The position numbers and the translations under genes are program-made. A stretch of DNA of 64,000 bases from Batrachochytrium dendrobatidis JAM81 (lineage: Eukaryota > Chytridiomycota > Chytridiomycetes > Rhizophydiales), in assembly GCF_000203795.2 (NCBI RefSeq), contig NW_006281104.1:433993-497992 (forward strand). Reading direction: 5' to 3'. Shown here piece after piece: positions 44,977 through 56,138 of the stretch. Below the pieces are notes generated by a model that made no database searches, was not told the origin of the DNA, and was given only the letters and a program-made list of their open reading frames with translations. Numbering within the stretch: the stretch's first letter is position 1; each line of letters begins with the position of its first letter.

Positions 44977-47900
44977 TTACTTGCGGGGAAGAGCTGGAAC
45001 TTTGGAGGACTTGGTGCTAGTGTGTTTTTGATCAGAGGCCATTTTGTTGGTTGGAGCTTGAGTCTTGTCATTCTTTGATTCGCCTTTTTTAGATTGAGCA
45101 GATTGTGGTTTAGCCTGAGCAGATTGTGGTTTAGCCTGAGCAGATTGTGGTTTAGCTTGAGCAGATTGTGGTTTAGCTTGAGCAGATTGTGGTTTAGCCT
45201 GAGCTTGAGCAGCCTTTGCCTGAGCAGGCGCGGGAGTTGCAGGTTTAGCTTGAGCAGATTGTGGTTTTGCCTGGGCAGGTGCGGGAGTTGCAGGTTTAGC
45301 CTGAGCAGATTGTGGTTTAGCCTGAGCTTGAGCAGCCTTTGCCTGAGCAGATTGTGGTTTAGCTTGAGCAGATTGTGGTTTAGCCTGAGCAGATTGTGGT
45401 TTAGCCTGAGCTTGAGCAGCCTTTGCCTGAGCAGGCGCGGGAGTTGCAGGTTTAGCTTGAGCAGATTGTGGTTTAGCTTGAGTCTGAGCAGCCTTTGCCT
45501 GAGCAGGTGCGGGAGTTGCAGCCTTTGCCTGAGCAGATTGTGGTTTAGCCTGAGCTTGAGCAGCCTTTGCCTGAGCAGGCGCGGGAGTTGCAGGTTTAGC
45601 TTGAGCAGATTGTGGTTTAGCCTGAGCAGATTGTGGTTTAGCCTGAGCTTGAGCAGCCTTTGCCTGAGCAGGCGCGGGAGTTGCAGGTTTAGCCTGAGCA
45701 GATTGTGGTTTAGCCTGAGCTTGAGCAGCCTTTGCCTGAGCAGGCGCGGGAGTTGCAGGTTTAGCTTGAGCAGATTGTGGTTTAGCTTGAGTCTGAGCAG
45801 CCTTTGCCTGAGCAGGTGCGGGAGTTGCAGCCTTTGCCTGAGCAGGTGCGGGAGTTGCAGCCTTTGCCTGAGCAGATTGTGGTTTAGCCTGAGCTTGAGC
45901 AGCCTTTGCCTGGGCAGGTGCGGGAGTTGCAGGTTTAGCCTGAACAGATTGTGGTTTAGCCTGAGCTTGAGCAGCCTTTGCCTGAGCAGGCGCGGGAGTT
46001 GCAGGTTTAGCTTGAGCAGATTGTGGTTTAGCTTGGGCCTGAGCAGCCTTTGCCTGGGCAGATTGTGGTTTTGCCTGAGCAGCCTTTGTCTGGGCAGGCT
46101 TAGATTGGGTGGGAGTTTTTGAGCTAACTAATATCTGGGCATATGAGAACGTACCAGAAAGTGCGGTATTTGCATCTTTTACTGGAGCAGGTTTAGCTTG
46201 AGCAGGTATGTTCTTTGCATTTGCGGATTGTGGCTTTGCATGTCCAGACGCGTTTTTGATCTGCGCTGGTTGAGCAATATGCTGGTTTGCCTTTGGTGCG
46301 GCCTGAGTTGACTTGATAGACGCATTGGAAGTATGAGTAGTTTCGTCAAAAAGAAAGTGGATACATGACAGAGTTTCGTCATATTGAGCACTCATGTGAA
46401 TGTCGGGAAGATGGGTTTGAGTTTTAGACTGCACAGAGGTTGCCTTTGCATGATTGACCTGTGGTTTAGCCTGAGCCTGAGCAGGTTTTGCCTGAGCAGA
46501 TTGTGGTTTAGCCTGAGTCTGAGCAGCCTTTGCCTGGGCAGGCGCGGGAGTTGCAGGTTTAGCTTGAGCAGATTGTGGTTTAGCCTGAATCTGAGCAGCC
46601 TTTGCCTGGGCAGGCGCGGGAGTTGCAGCCTTTGCCTGAGCAGATTGTGGTTTAGCTTGAGCCTGAGCAGCCTTTGCCTGAGCAGGCGCGGGAGTTGCAG
46701 GTTTAGCTTGAGCAGATTGTGGTTTAGCCTGAGTCTGAGCAGCCTTTGCCTGGGCAGGCGCGGGAGTTGCAGGTTTAGCTTGAGCAGATTGTGGTTTAGC
46801 CTGAGTCTGAGCAGCCTTTGCCTGGGCAGGCGCGGGAGTTGCAGCCTTTGCCTGGGCAGCCTTTTCCTGAGCAGGTGCGGGAGTTGCAGGTTTTGCCTGA
46901 GCAGATTGTGGTTTAGCCTGAGTCTCGGCCTTTTTAGGTTGAGCTGCAGCGGCTTGTTTTATCTCAGATTTTGCATTTTGAGAGCTAGCAGTACTGCTTT
47001 TGCAAGTGTTTGCCTGGGCTCCATTAGGTGCGCAGATATCTCCGAAAATTCCGGCAAGAGCAAATGCTTCGGAATTTTCCCAAACATCGACATTGTGGTT
47101 GTGCGCTGGTATATAGTGAATTGAAAAAAGTTAGCATTGTAGGACTAATTAAACAAAATCTAATTGCGATATTCAAATATTATAACATACAAGTGTGATG
47201 AGAAGTAGCCTTTGCCTGAGCAAATTGTGGTTTAGCCTGAGCAGATTGTGGTTTAGCTTGAGTCTGAGCAGCCTTTGCCTGGGCAGGCGCGGGAGTTGCA
47301 GGTTTAGCCTGAGCAGATTGTGGTTTAGCCTGAGCCTGAGCAGATTGTGGTTTAGCTTGGGCCTGAGCAGCCTTTGCCTGGGCAGGCGCGGGAGTTGCAG
47401 GTTTTGCCTGAGCAGATTGTGGTTTAGCCTGAGTCTGAGCAGCCTTTGCCTGAGCAGGCGCGGGAGTTGCAGGTTTAGCTTGAGCAGATTGTGGTTTAGC
47501 CTGAGTCTGAGCAGATTGTGGTTTAGCTTGAGTCTGAGCAGCCTTTGCCTGAGCAGGTGCGGGAGTTGCAGGTTTTGCCTGAGCAGATTGTGGTTTAGCC
47601 TGAGTCTGAGCAGATTGTGGTTTAGCTTGAGTCTGAGCAGCCTTTGCCTGAGCAGGCGCGGGAGTTGCAGGTTTAGCTTGAGCAGATTGTGGTTTAGCTT
47701 GAGTCTGAGCAGCCTTTGCCTGAGCAGGCGCGGGAGTAGCAGGTTTTGCCTGAGCAGGCGCGGGAGTAGCAGGTTTTGCCTGAGCAGATTGTGGTTTAGC
47801 CTGAGTCTGAGCAGATTGTGGTTTAGCTTGAGCCTGAGCAGCCTTTGCCTGAGCAGGCGCGGGAGTTGCAGGTTTAGCTTGAGCAGATTGTGGTTTAGCC

Positions 47901-49060
47901 TGAGCCTGAGCAGATTGTGGTTTAGCTTGAGCCTGAGCAGCCTTTGCCTGAGCAGGCGCGGGAGTTGCAGGTTTAGATTGGACTGGAGTATCTTTGGCCT
48001 GTATGGGCTGTGATTTTATCTGGGAAAAACTTTTGGGTTGAGACTAGTTTCATATATACACATGGTGAGACTCACAATCGTATTAACAATATACAGTCGT
48101 ATTCACGTAAAATGGAATATAATAATACCACAGTGCATGAGAAACAGCCAGTATCGTAAAATCTACTGGACAGCATTGTGTCATGTAAACTTTGTCAAGT
48201 TGACTGGCATTTTTTTGATGATCAGTATGGAAACAACCATTGCATTTCCGAGATATGCAATCATTGTTCTCAAACTAGAACGCGAGCGTATCCGAGTTTT
48301 GACAATACAACATATATCAATTGTATTGACGACATCAAAACAGTCAAACTCAACATTTGAATTGCAATGGATGAGTCTGATGATCGTACAATGCATGGAT
48401 ATGCCAAAAAGGAGATTATTCAGTACAAAACTATAGTTTGACTTTTGTATCATGGATGTTGTCTATTCAAAGTCAACTCTTGATAGGAAGACAAATGGAT
48501 ACACCATTATATTAAGAGAAACAAAGATAGGTTGCAAGATAAATACAAGAGTTCCATTTTACATGAATATGTCTGTAAAAGACGCGTCGTCAAAACCAAC
48601 ATAATCAGTAATGTTACGCTGATTACACACCTTTTCGGCTTCATTTTTAGGTGCTGGGCTGGCATTCTTGTTTGCAGGAGTTGCAGGTTTGCTTTGGGCA
48701 GGAGTAGGAGTCTGTTTGGGTTTGTCATTACTTTTAGTATTTTTATTTTTCGGAGCTTGATCCAGGTCTGAGCGAACAATTTCCCAGTCAGAAAGCTTTT
48801 GGGAGCTTTTTTGCGCTGGCTTTTGGGAATTTTTTGCTGCTTTGCTGGCAATTTCTATAGCTTGAGCCTATTTATTTTGTTTAGCAGACAACAGTATTTA
48901 GAAACAAAATGATTAGCAAGTCATTGCTCTTTTAGTGACATTTACAGCAGCTTTTTAGGCGATTGCAAGTACAAATGGTGCTACGATGAGCATATACCTT
49001 TGCATCGTGACTAGCAGAGCGAGAATCAGCAGAGGCGAGTTTGGTTTTGGAAATAGGCAT
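44977..49060 (-). CDS. Giant Ala/Gln/Lys/Pro-rich tandem-repeat protein
   Basis: Four exons on the minus strand, 48998-49060, 48631-48867, 47191-48019 and 44977-47105, join in phase to 1085 residues. I recognise no family. Residues 1-100 are a unique Lys/Ser/Ala-rich start containing KLSDWEIVRSDLD. From about residue 105 to 1025 the chain is built on a ~24-residue repeat of the form KPQSAQAKPATPAPAQAKAA with short and long variants, all strongly basic, with no acids or aromatics. Two unique islands interrupt it: VDVWENSEAFALAGIFGDIC near residue 385, and DIHMSAQYDETLSCIHFLFD with SGTFSYAQIL near 600-690. The tail is basic (KSSKVPALPRK). The islands carry all the aromatic residues and may be docking motifs. 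Composition resembles histone H1 tails or other disordered cationic proteins; function unknown. Intron 2 contains MITE copy H. Confidence 0.75.
45090..47980 (-). repeat. Coding tandem repeat, ~72-bp unit with variants
   Basis: Three blocks (about 45090-46100, 46460-46925, 47205-47980) of imperfect tandem units, each encoding one copy or partial copy of the repeat in the giant protein. Units differ by codon-sized steps (Q/T/I before QAKPQS, optional ATPAPAQ, optional KPQSAQA), a pattern expected from slippage and unequal exchange. Assembly collapse or expansion is possible here. Confidence 0.9.
48092..48577. mobile_element. MITE-like element copy H (486 bp, complete), in an intron
   Basis: Nearly identical to copy G in the opposite orientation; ends TACAGTCGTATTCACG and CATGAATATGTCTGTA. 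It fills 486 of the 611 bp of intron 2 in the repeat-protein gene. Confidence 0.85.
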
Positions 49061-50160
49061 GCTGAAGATTTAAAGGTATATAGCGGCGGGTAAGCAGCAA
49101 AGTGAAGATCAGCGTAGTGGGTATGAGAGACAGAGGCCGGTAAAGTAAAATGAACGTGGGACTAGAATGTGTTTATATATCCAAAAGTGCTAATACGATT
49201 TCCACATGATCATAAGATAAAATGGGTGGATATCTTTTGTGGCAATTGATGTATCCATGCAATTATCTGAACAAAAGTTCTACAGCCACTACTTTTCAAA
49301 GATCATACAATATCTTAATTGAGGCGCATAATAGCAAGGGGTGGGAACGTACTTTTGTATCTTTATTCATGTAAAATGCGATACTTTTGTATTTATCTTG
49401 GAGTCTATTTTGCTTTGGAATAAACAATGATTATGCTTTCCTACTAAAAGTTGACTACACTGCTTATTCGATAGACATTTTTAATTCAATAAACACAGCG
49501 TCCATCATATGATGCACACAGACAAACTATAGTTTTGTACTGTAACCATCTTTTTTGAATCTGCCCTTTCGTATCGCTGTTGTACTCTAATTTCGGATAT
49601 GTTTGTGCTCTAGTTCAAGAAACCAATGATCGCATGTCTCAATAATGCAGCTGTTGTTTTCATATCAATCACTCAATATTTAAAGAAAAGCTAGATATTA
49701 AACAAGTGAGATTTACTGGAACTGTGATGTGAACGTTCAGTCGACATCCTATACAAAATGAGCAGAGAAAAACAAGTAAAACTTGTCAAGGAGTTTGTAT
49801 AGCACAATACTATTCAGTGGATTTGATGAGTCATCATTTCATAAAACTGGCTGTTTATCGTGTATTATGGTGCTTTTTAGTGGTTCATTTTATGCGAATA
49901 CGACAAAATCATAAAAAGCTACGGATAAAGACAAAATGAATGAGAACAGAGTAAACTATTTATTCATTCACGCGCAGAAATGGTATATTTTAGTCGATTG
50001 TAATCATTGACTTGTTACCAATCATACATGCACTCTTGTATACTGATAAAAATCGTTAAAAATATTCAAGACATTGCGCTTGATCATGAATGGAATATTT
50101 AAATGTATAGATTGAATAGTCAAGCATTGATGTGAGATGCCAATACAACTACAAACACAT
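49061..50160. other. Intergenic region, repeat-protein promoter side
   Basis: 1.1 kb between the start of the repeat-protein gene and the 3' end of the LCP5 gene. About half is MITE copy I; no gene seen in the rest. Confidence 0.4.
49359..49906. mobile_element. MITE-like element copy I (548 bp, diverged)
   Basis: The left end TATCTTTATTCATGTAAAAT and right end TTCATTTTATGCGAATACGA are decayed family termini; the core resembles copies E and J. The TA ends are no longer exact. Confidence 0.65.
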
Positions 50161-51897
50161 TCATTTCTTATTAGACAGCTTTGATTTACGGTTGGAAAAA
50201 TGCTTTTGATGAGTAAATGCATCTTTGCCCATTTCACCTCGTTTTTCACGAGTCATTTTTTCAATATCGCCAGTATCGCTGTATCTAGAACGCTTTGATT
50301 GTTGCTCCTCTATAAACCTTTCTGTGCGCTTGTTACGTTTTCCCACTACTCCTTCTCCATATCGAGCTAAATCATCCACCTCCACGGCGTGATGAACTTC
50401 AGAAAGATCACGAAAGTCGGCATCCAAGTCTTGAAACTCATTTTGAAATCGCATGAGATGACCCTTTGTTTGCATAGTGCGCTCAATACGTTTGTCTTTT
50501 TTGCTGAGATTCAAACGAATAAAGTTTTCTTCTTCAAATTCTTCTCGCTCGCGCAACTTTTCGTCTTCCTTGGTGATAGTTGCACCTCGTGCACCATATC
50601 CAGTACCTTCAGCGTCCACCTCTTCTGGTCTGTCATCAAACTCTGTTTGAAGATCACCAAGCAGTCGTGATCTAGATGCCTTGTCCTTGAACTGCTGTGA
50701 CAAACGCCCATGCTGAGCATGTGAACTATCGTCATATCGCATAGGAGCAACTCGTGGTGGTCTATATACACCACCCAATTCATCCTTGGATTGTTTACTT
50801 TGAGCATCTGTGAATGCATGAATATGTTGTAAACAAACAAAGGAGTAATATACAATTAGTATACTGCATTGATACTTTAGATGAAACACATTGTTAAAAT
50901 ATTACACATGTGGATAGTTGCAGTCATACCAGTTTTATCAGATGCACCAAGTAATGCGGATGGATTAGGCTTGAAACTAAGAGGATTTTTGATCATTGCA
51001 TCATCGTCACCAAGATCATATGCCATTTTTTCACCATCCTCGTCCATAGCCGCCGCCTTTACAAGCTTATCTATCTGATATGCTAGTTTCTGCTCTAGTG
51101 GCTTTGTTTTTTCCAAAACAGTACGAAGTTCTATCAAACGATCAACAACCGGATGATTTTGAATAGAGCGACCATTTAATTTCAAAAGTGACAAGTAGCT
51201 TAGATTCGTAATGTAACTCAAAAGACTATGAACACGAACTTCAAGAAGACTGACTCCATGAGTGGTTTGAGTTTTGCCATTTTTAACACTAATCAACAAG
51301 TGAGAAAATATCGAAACTGGTGTAAGTTTTTTTGGTTTAAAAAATCAAAGTGTAAACAGTAACCGCCAAGACAACGTTAGTCTGCATTTGAAAATTCAGT
51401 AGCAACATACTTTTCAATCAACGGAGCAATACGAGATCGCACCTCGGAGATTTTGGCTTGAATTCCTTTTGCATGATTAACAAATATCCTAGCCTAGTAT
51501 ATAAATGCAGAATGTCAAGTCAGAAATACAGTGTTTACACAAACAAGTGTCCTGGTGAATCTCATTAAAATGTGCAACAGTAATATATGCATAGGTGGTC
51601 TCGCATACTGATATGAATCCAGAGTAAGGATTTACAGTATACTCAAATTGCATTACAAGTTTATATTCCGTGGAAAACCATCTGGCTCAACATGTGTTGA
51701 ATTAATGAGCCAGAAAAGAAGACAAGAGTGAAGCTCGATAAGGAAACCAACCATATTGAGCAAAAACAGAGCCTCACTTTTATCAAGCCACGGATAAGCA
51801 ATGAGATATTCAAGCATTACACTGGTTTATATTTGAAACAGGCGAGTGCATTTACTTGATCGATATCCTCAGTAGGTTGCGATGCCAGTCCAGACAT
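50161..51897 (-). CDS. LCP5: Sas10/C1D family ribosome biogenesis protein, LCP5/neuroguidin
   Basis: Four exons on the minus strand, 51856-51897, 51411-51493, 50930-51288 and 50161-50807, give 376 residues (Lcp5 357, human NGDN 315). It belongs to the small-subunit processome that matures 18S rRNA in the nucleolus. The Sas10/Utp3/C1D domain runs over residues ~50-130: GVSLLEVRVHSLLSYITNL, HPVVDRLIELRTVLEK, and LEQKLAYQIDKLVKAA. Then come KNPLSFKPNPSAL and the conserved GGVYRPPRVAPMRYDD, EEFEEENFIRLNLSKKDK, and a basic tail with RYGEGVVGKRNKR and HQKHFSNRKSK, which fits nucleolar localisation. The 14-codon first exon (MSGLASQPTEDIDQ) is the least certain part but splices in phase. It is head to head with alpha-MPP. 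Confidence 0.93.
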
Positions 51898-52023
51898 GAC
51901 TTTGAGATTAAATTCAAAAAATAAAAAAGATTTCCAGCAGCGGAAAACTCAACAACAATCACGTGGTGTGCGGTTGATCAAGTTTGATTTCAATTCTTTT
52001 TCTTGAGCAACGTAATCATCAGC
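51898..52023. promoter_or_regulatory. Short shared promoter of LCP5 and alpha-MPP
   Basis: Only 126 bp separate the two divergent start codons, so the promoters must overlap. No TATA-like element is clear. Confidence 0.45.
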
Positions 52024-53978
52024 ATGTTGCGTAGTGTTGCTTCTCAATGCCATTCATATGGCACAAAAACTCTGTTGAATCGTTCCAAATCAGCCATGAA
52101 TAGACCATTATTGTATCATTCTAGTGCCGTTTCATTCAAGGTAAAGCTAGATCCCTGCCTGACAAACTCTGCTCATTTCTTACTCTTGTGGATGTTTATG
52201 TCAATTAAATATATCCGATACTGATCGGTATTTCATACTGGTTGCTAAAATACTTTAGAGTCATATCACACAAGAACCTTTAAAAGATGGTGATTTTCAC
52301 ACTCATTCTGGTAAGCAGCCTACTCAGATTACCGAATTATCCAATGGTGTGCGAGTAGCTACACACAATTCTCTTGGACATTTTGTTTCTGCTGGTATCT
52401 ATGTTGATGCTGGCAGCAAGTACGAGTCTTCAGAAAATGCCGGTGTAAGCCACATGCTTGATCGTATGGCATTCAAAGTAAGTTCTATACCAGTCAAAGG
52501 AATGCTCCTTTTGAAATTGCAAACCATGATCAACGCACGATCCTGACTCTAGTTGTGCATGCCTACATTAGAGTACGGAAAAGTACACCACTCCACAACT
52601 TATCAAAGAACTGGAGTCTCTTGGTGGAAATGTTATCGCGCATAGTTCTCGAGAAGGAATCATGTACCAGGCATCGGTATTTCGACATGATCTAGCTAAA
52701 ATGATTGGAATTTATGGACAAATGGTACAGCGACCACTTTTTTCTGATACAGAATTAGAGGAAACAAAGGAAACTACTCGGTATGAACTTCGAGAGATTT
52801 CGCACAAAATGGATATGATCATGTCTGAAGTAGTTCATTCGATTGCTTTTCAGGAAAACTCGTTAGTTAATCAAACTGGCCCAGTTGTTGCAGATGCTAC
52901 AAATATTCTACCTATTGCATCAAACACTCTTGGAAACCCTTTAATCGTTGACGAACAGTCTCTAGAGGCTTTGTCCAGCAAGACACTAAAGGATTTTCAC
53001 CAAACCTGGTATACACCTGATCGCATTGTGGTTGCTGGTGTGGGAATGGATCACGGTCGCCTTGTGGATCTTGCTGAGCAAGCATTTGGCAACATGAAAA
53101 TAGCTACTCCAGAAATCGCTGCTGCTCAGAAAAAACATACTCTTTCTCCTCGATATACTGGTGGTGTTCGTGTATGGGATACACGTATACTTCCACCATC
53201 ACCCAATCCAGACGACATACCTTTTACTCATGTTCACTTGGCATTCGAATCCATGTCCATGACAGATCCCGACATCTATGCTCTTGCAACCCTGACATCC
53301 TTAATGGGTGGTGGTGGTTCGTTCTCTGCGGGAGGTCCAGGAAAAGGCATGTACACTCGTCTTTACACACAGGTACTTAACCGATGCGGCTGGGTCGATT
53401 CTTGCAATATGATGAACTATACTTATGCAGACACTGGGCTTTTAAGCATTCAAGCAGCCGTCATCCCTGATCGAGAAACACATCGCATTATTGTTCCTGT
53501 TTTGGCTGAGCAGTTGGTTAACATGACCCGCACTATTCACAACAGCGAGTTATCTAGAGCCAAAAACCAGCTCAAATCAAACCTGCTTATGAGTTTAGAA
53601 TCCAAGATTGTTGAGCTGGAGGATGTGGGCCGGCAAGCACTTTCGCACAATCGACGACTTGATGTGTTGGAGATGTGCAAACGGATAGATATGCTTACTC
53701 AACAAGACTTGAATCGTGCTGCTCGTCGGGTGATTTTTGGTGAAGACATCACATCTCCGCTTGACTTTGGCGATCCTCTTGCCAAACACTGGCAGCGCAG
53801 TGGTGCCGGTGAGCCTACTGCCATTGTATATGGCCCATTGGTAGGTGCCGAAGATCCACTGTGCGAGCTTCCTGAGCTTATTTCCAAGTTTGGACTTGGA
53901 CGCAAAACCGCATCTTCGTCTACAAGTAAATCATTATTTGGTAGTGAAAGACGAAGTTGGATGTCCAGTGCTCATTAA
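52024..53978 (+). CDS. MAS2: Mitochondrial processing peptidase alpha subunit
   Basis: Exons 52024-52140, 52259-52477 and 52572-53978 give 580 residues. With the beta subunit it removes presequences from imported matrix proteins. The alpha identity is shown by the glycine-rich substrate-capture loop GGGGSFSAGGPGKGMYTRLY near residue 357 and by the lack of the HxxEH zinc motif at the beginning, where this protein has VSHMLDRMAF. Other M16 blocks: VRVATHNSLGHFVSAGIYVDAGSKYE (in two parts), NQTGPVVADATNILPIASN and ARRVIFGEDITSP near the C-terminus. The first exon is an Arg/Ser-rich presequence (LRSVASQ, NRSKSAMNR). The stop is 6 bp from the end of MITE copy J, so its terminator region is largely MITE-derived. 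Confidence 0.96.
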
Positions 53979-53984
53979 AACTAT

Positions 53985-54297
53985 TACAGCCGTATTCACA
54001 TGAAATGAAACACTTCTGTATTTATCTTGGATTGACTATTTTGGCTGGGAATACACAATCGTTAACTATTTGTTGTTATTGGAAATTGACTAATTTTTCT
54101 ATAGGAGATCTCTTGTATCTTTATCAGATATGTTTGCAACCTAGTTCAAGAAAGCAAGAACGCGACTGTTGTTTTCATGTAGGTCACCCAGTATTTGGTT
54201 TATAGAAAAGTTGGAGATTAGATATACCAAGGATGTGAATGTAAACATTTGCTCTGCATTTCTGTGCAAGAATGGGCACGGAGGAGAAAGATCAGCC
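53985..54297. mobile_element. MITE-like element copy J (right end lost)
   Basis: Left terminus TACAGCCGTATTCACATGAA followed by a core like copies A and B; the right terminal repeat is missing. It begins 6 bp after the alpha-MPP stop codon and may supply its polyadenylation region. Confidence 0.65.
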
Positions 54298-54433
54298 AAT
54301 AATTATCAAGCGCATATTCACGACTTGGATGTTGTATAGTATATCCAATATTTATTTTTGGATTCACCCTTGTCTAGAATAACTTGGATATACAAAGCAA
54401 TTGGCTAATCTTGAATCAGGTTGGTCTGCAAAG

Positions 54434-55783
54434 CTACAGTTTAAACAGTGCTTCCACGTCTGCAAGAATATGCTTATCATCCTTGATCCACTTGGTACAC
54501 ATATTCAAATACATTAATCGTGAAAGATCAACAGGCGAGGTTGCTGAATACATAGCTTTGCTTTTGATTGCATACTCAACTGCGTCGTGTACTGACCGGG
54601 ATGGTGGGATGATGTTTCTATAATATTGAACCAACATTTAACCCATGTGTTGACAAGTATCAATCTACATATTAAACTTGACAACTAAAAGCAACGAGTG
54701 CATCTCGCTCACCTTGACGCGCAGTTATTGGACTGGAGTTGCTCAATACAAGATATTATGCCAGCTCCAATTGCCTCAAGTTCAGTTGCTGTCCAAGGCT
54801 CTGATGATGCAACACATCTGCAAAATGTATTGAACTGCAGTTTGATTTTCCCCAGCAAGTATTCCAGCATCTCTGTATTTATGTATTAGATGATGAGCAA
54901 CTGGATTGAGTTGGCATGATTTCTGGTGAACTTGAGGAAACATGTAATGATAGTTTGATATCATATATTTTTAAGCAATCAGTGCAAATCCTACCATGAT
55001 ATATAAAGCATACTCTCAAAGCAGCTTTGAATATGCTTGATGGAACAATTGTATTATCTAAAGCACGTTGGATAGTTTATAAATTGCGTAATGCGCTAGT
55101 ATTTTGATATTACATGTATAAAACATACTTGATATTTCCAAAGGTTGTATTTCCAATATATGGTAAACAATATCTCTGGTACTTTCTATAATGCTCAATG
55201 GAAAGTCTGGACAAATCAACTCTGCAAGCTGGTGCAATTCGGTGATTGAATATTTACCATCTGTCATTCAAAATAGTCATTGGTTGTAATTCTATCCAGC
55301 CATTACAAAAAGTAGATGTGTTAGACCAACCTTGATGCAATGCTTGAGAGTATTTTGACATGAATGCCGCTCGATTATGAAGCGATCCCTGTACATATTC
55401 AAATTCGCGACCAATTATATTTTGTCCACGGCGGACAGTATCGAAGCTTAAAACAACCATAGTTTATCCTGTCAGTATAGCATATAGTGTTCAACAGTTT
55501 AGATTCAACACAAATACTTGCTAGTTATGAAGAAACAACAGCTGATTGTCTGTTTTGGAATCAAGCATCAAGCACACAGCATCCTGGATTGTAATTCACA
55601 ATAATACTCGATGAGTAGATACTATCCATGGCATCATCCCGTATAAAAACACATAATATACACCATCAGTGACTACCTCCATATAAAAGCGAATTCGATG
55701 TTTTTCTAAAAATCGATATTTTGCATGGTTAGTTTTAATGAGTTGATAGGATTCCAACCGCGTATTCAGATGTAACCAGCCAG
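54434..55783 (-). CDS. CSTPP1 (C11orf49)-like protein, tubulin polyglutamylase complex regulator
   Basis: Resolved minus-strand exons: 55677-55783, 55522-55583, 55331-55446, 55129-55260, 54995-55057, from 54930 down, 54713-54788 and 54434-54617. The joined middle reads LEKHRIRFYMEDAVC, NYFDTVRRGQNIIGREFEYV, SLHNRAAF, TELHQLAELICPDFPL, which follows human CSTPP1 (REFxxVQxxxHNRxxF; LLCPDFPL). The human protein sits at centriolar satellites and regulates the tubulin polyglutamylase complex of cilia. The intron after 55522 has a GC donor (A|GCAAGT) and is needed for frame. Two places are unsolved: the start (an ATG ORF at 55784-55984 does not splice in phase to the first resolved exon) and the join near 54790-54860, so an indel, an unseen exon or early decay is possible. 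Confidence 0.6.
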
Positions 55784-56138
55784 CTACATCATACCCAAGT
55801 AATCATAAGAGCCTGGTGCAGGGAAAAATGAACATACTCCAATGCTTTGTGCATTGAATGCATTGTCAGTGGTAGATGTTTGCTTTGAAACTATGCTTTC
55901 TTTCAAGTTTTGAAAATCAACTCCATGTGCTGAACTAGACGAGTCTTGAGCCAGCACAGTTTGTTTTTTAAAATACGTATTCATCTGAATATTAGAGAAT
56001 AGTGCAAGTAATGAATAGATTCAAGCGCATGAGCTAAACTTGAGGCAGGCATTGGCTGGCAGTGCCAGATTTCCTGAGGACAGGTATGCAGTTTTGGCTG
56101 CAAACTTTGTCAATGAACTTGGCCAGACAACAACTTCG

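Noticed and set aside
45090..47980. CRISPR-like regular repeats
   Set aside because: Units are tandem, in frame and translated; there are no unique spacers and the genome is eukaryotic.
45094..48013. Three long plus-strand ORFs (342, 246 and 272 codons) rich in SRLWFSLSLSSLCL repeats
   Set aside because: They are the antisense of the coding repeat; the repeat codons happen to give no stop on the other strand. The minus-strand frame has spliceable exons, unique ends and sensible composition.
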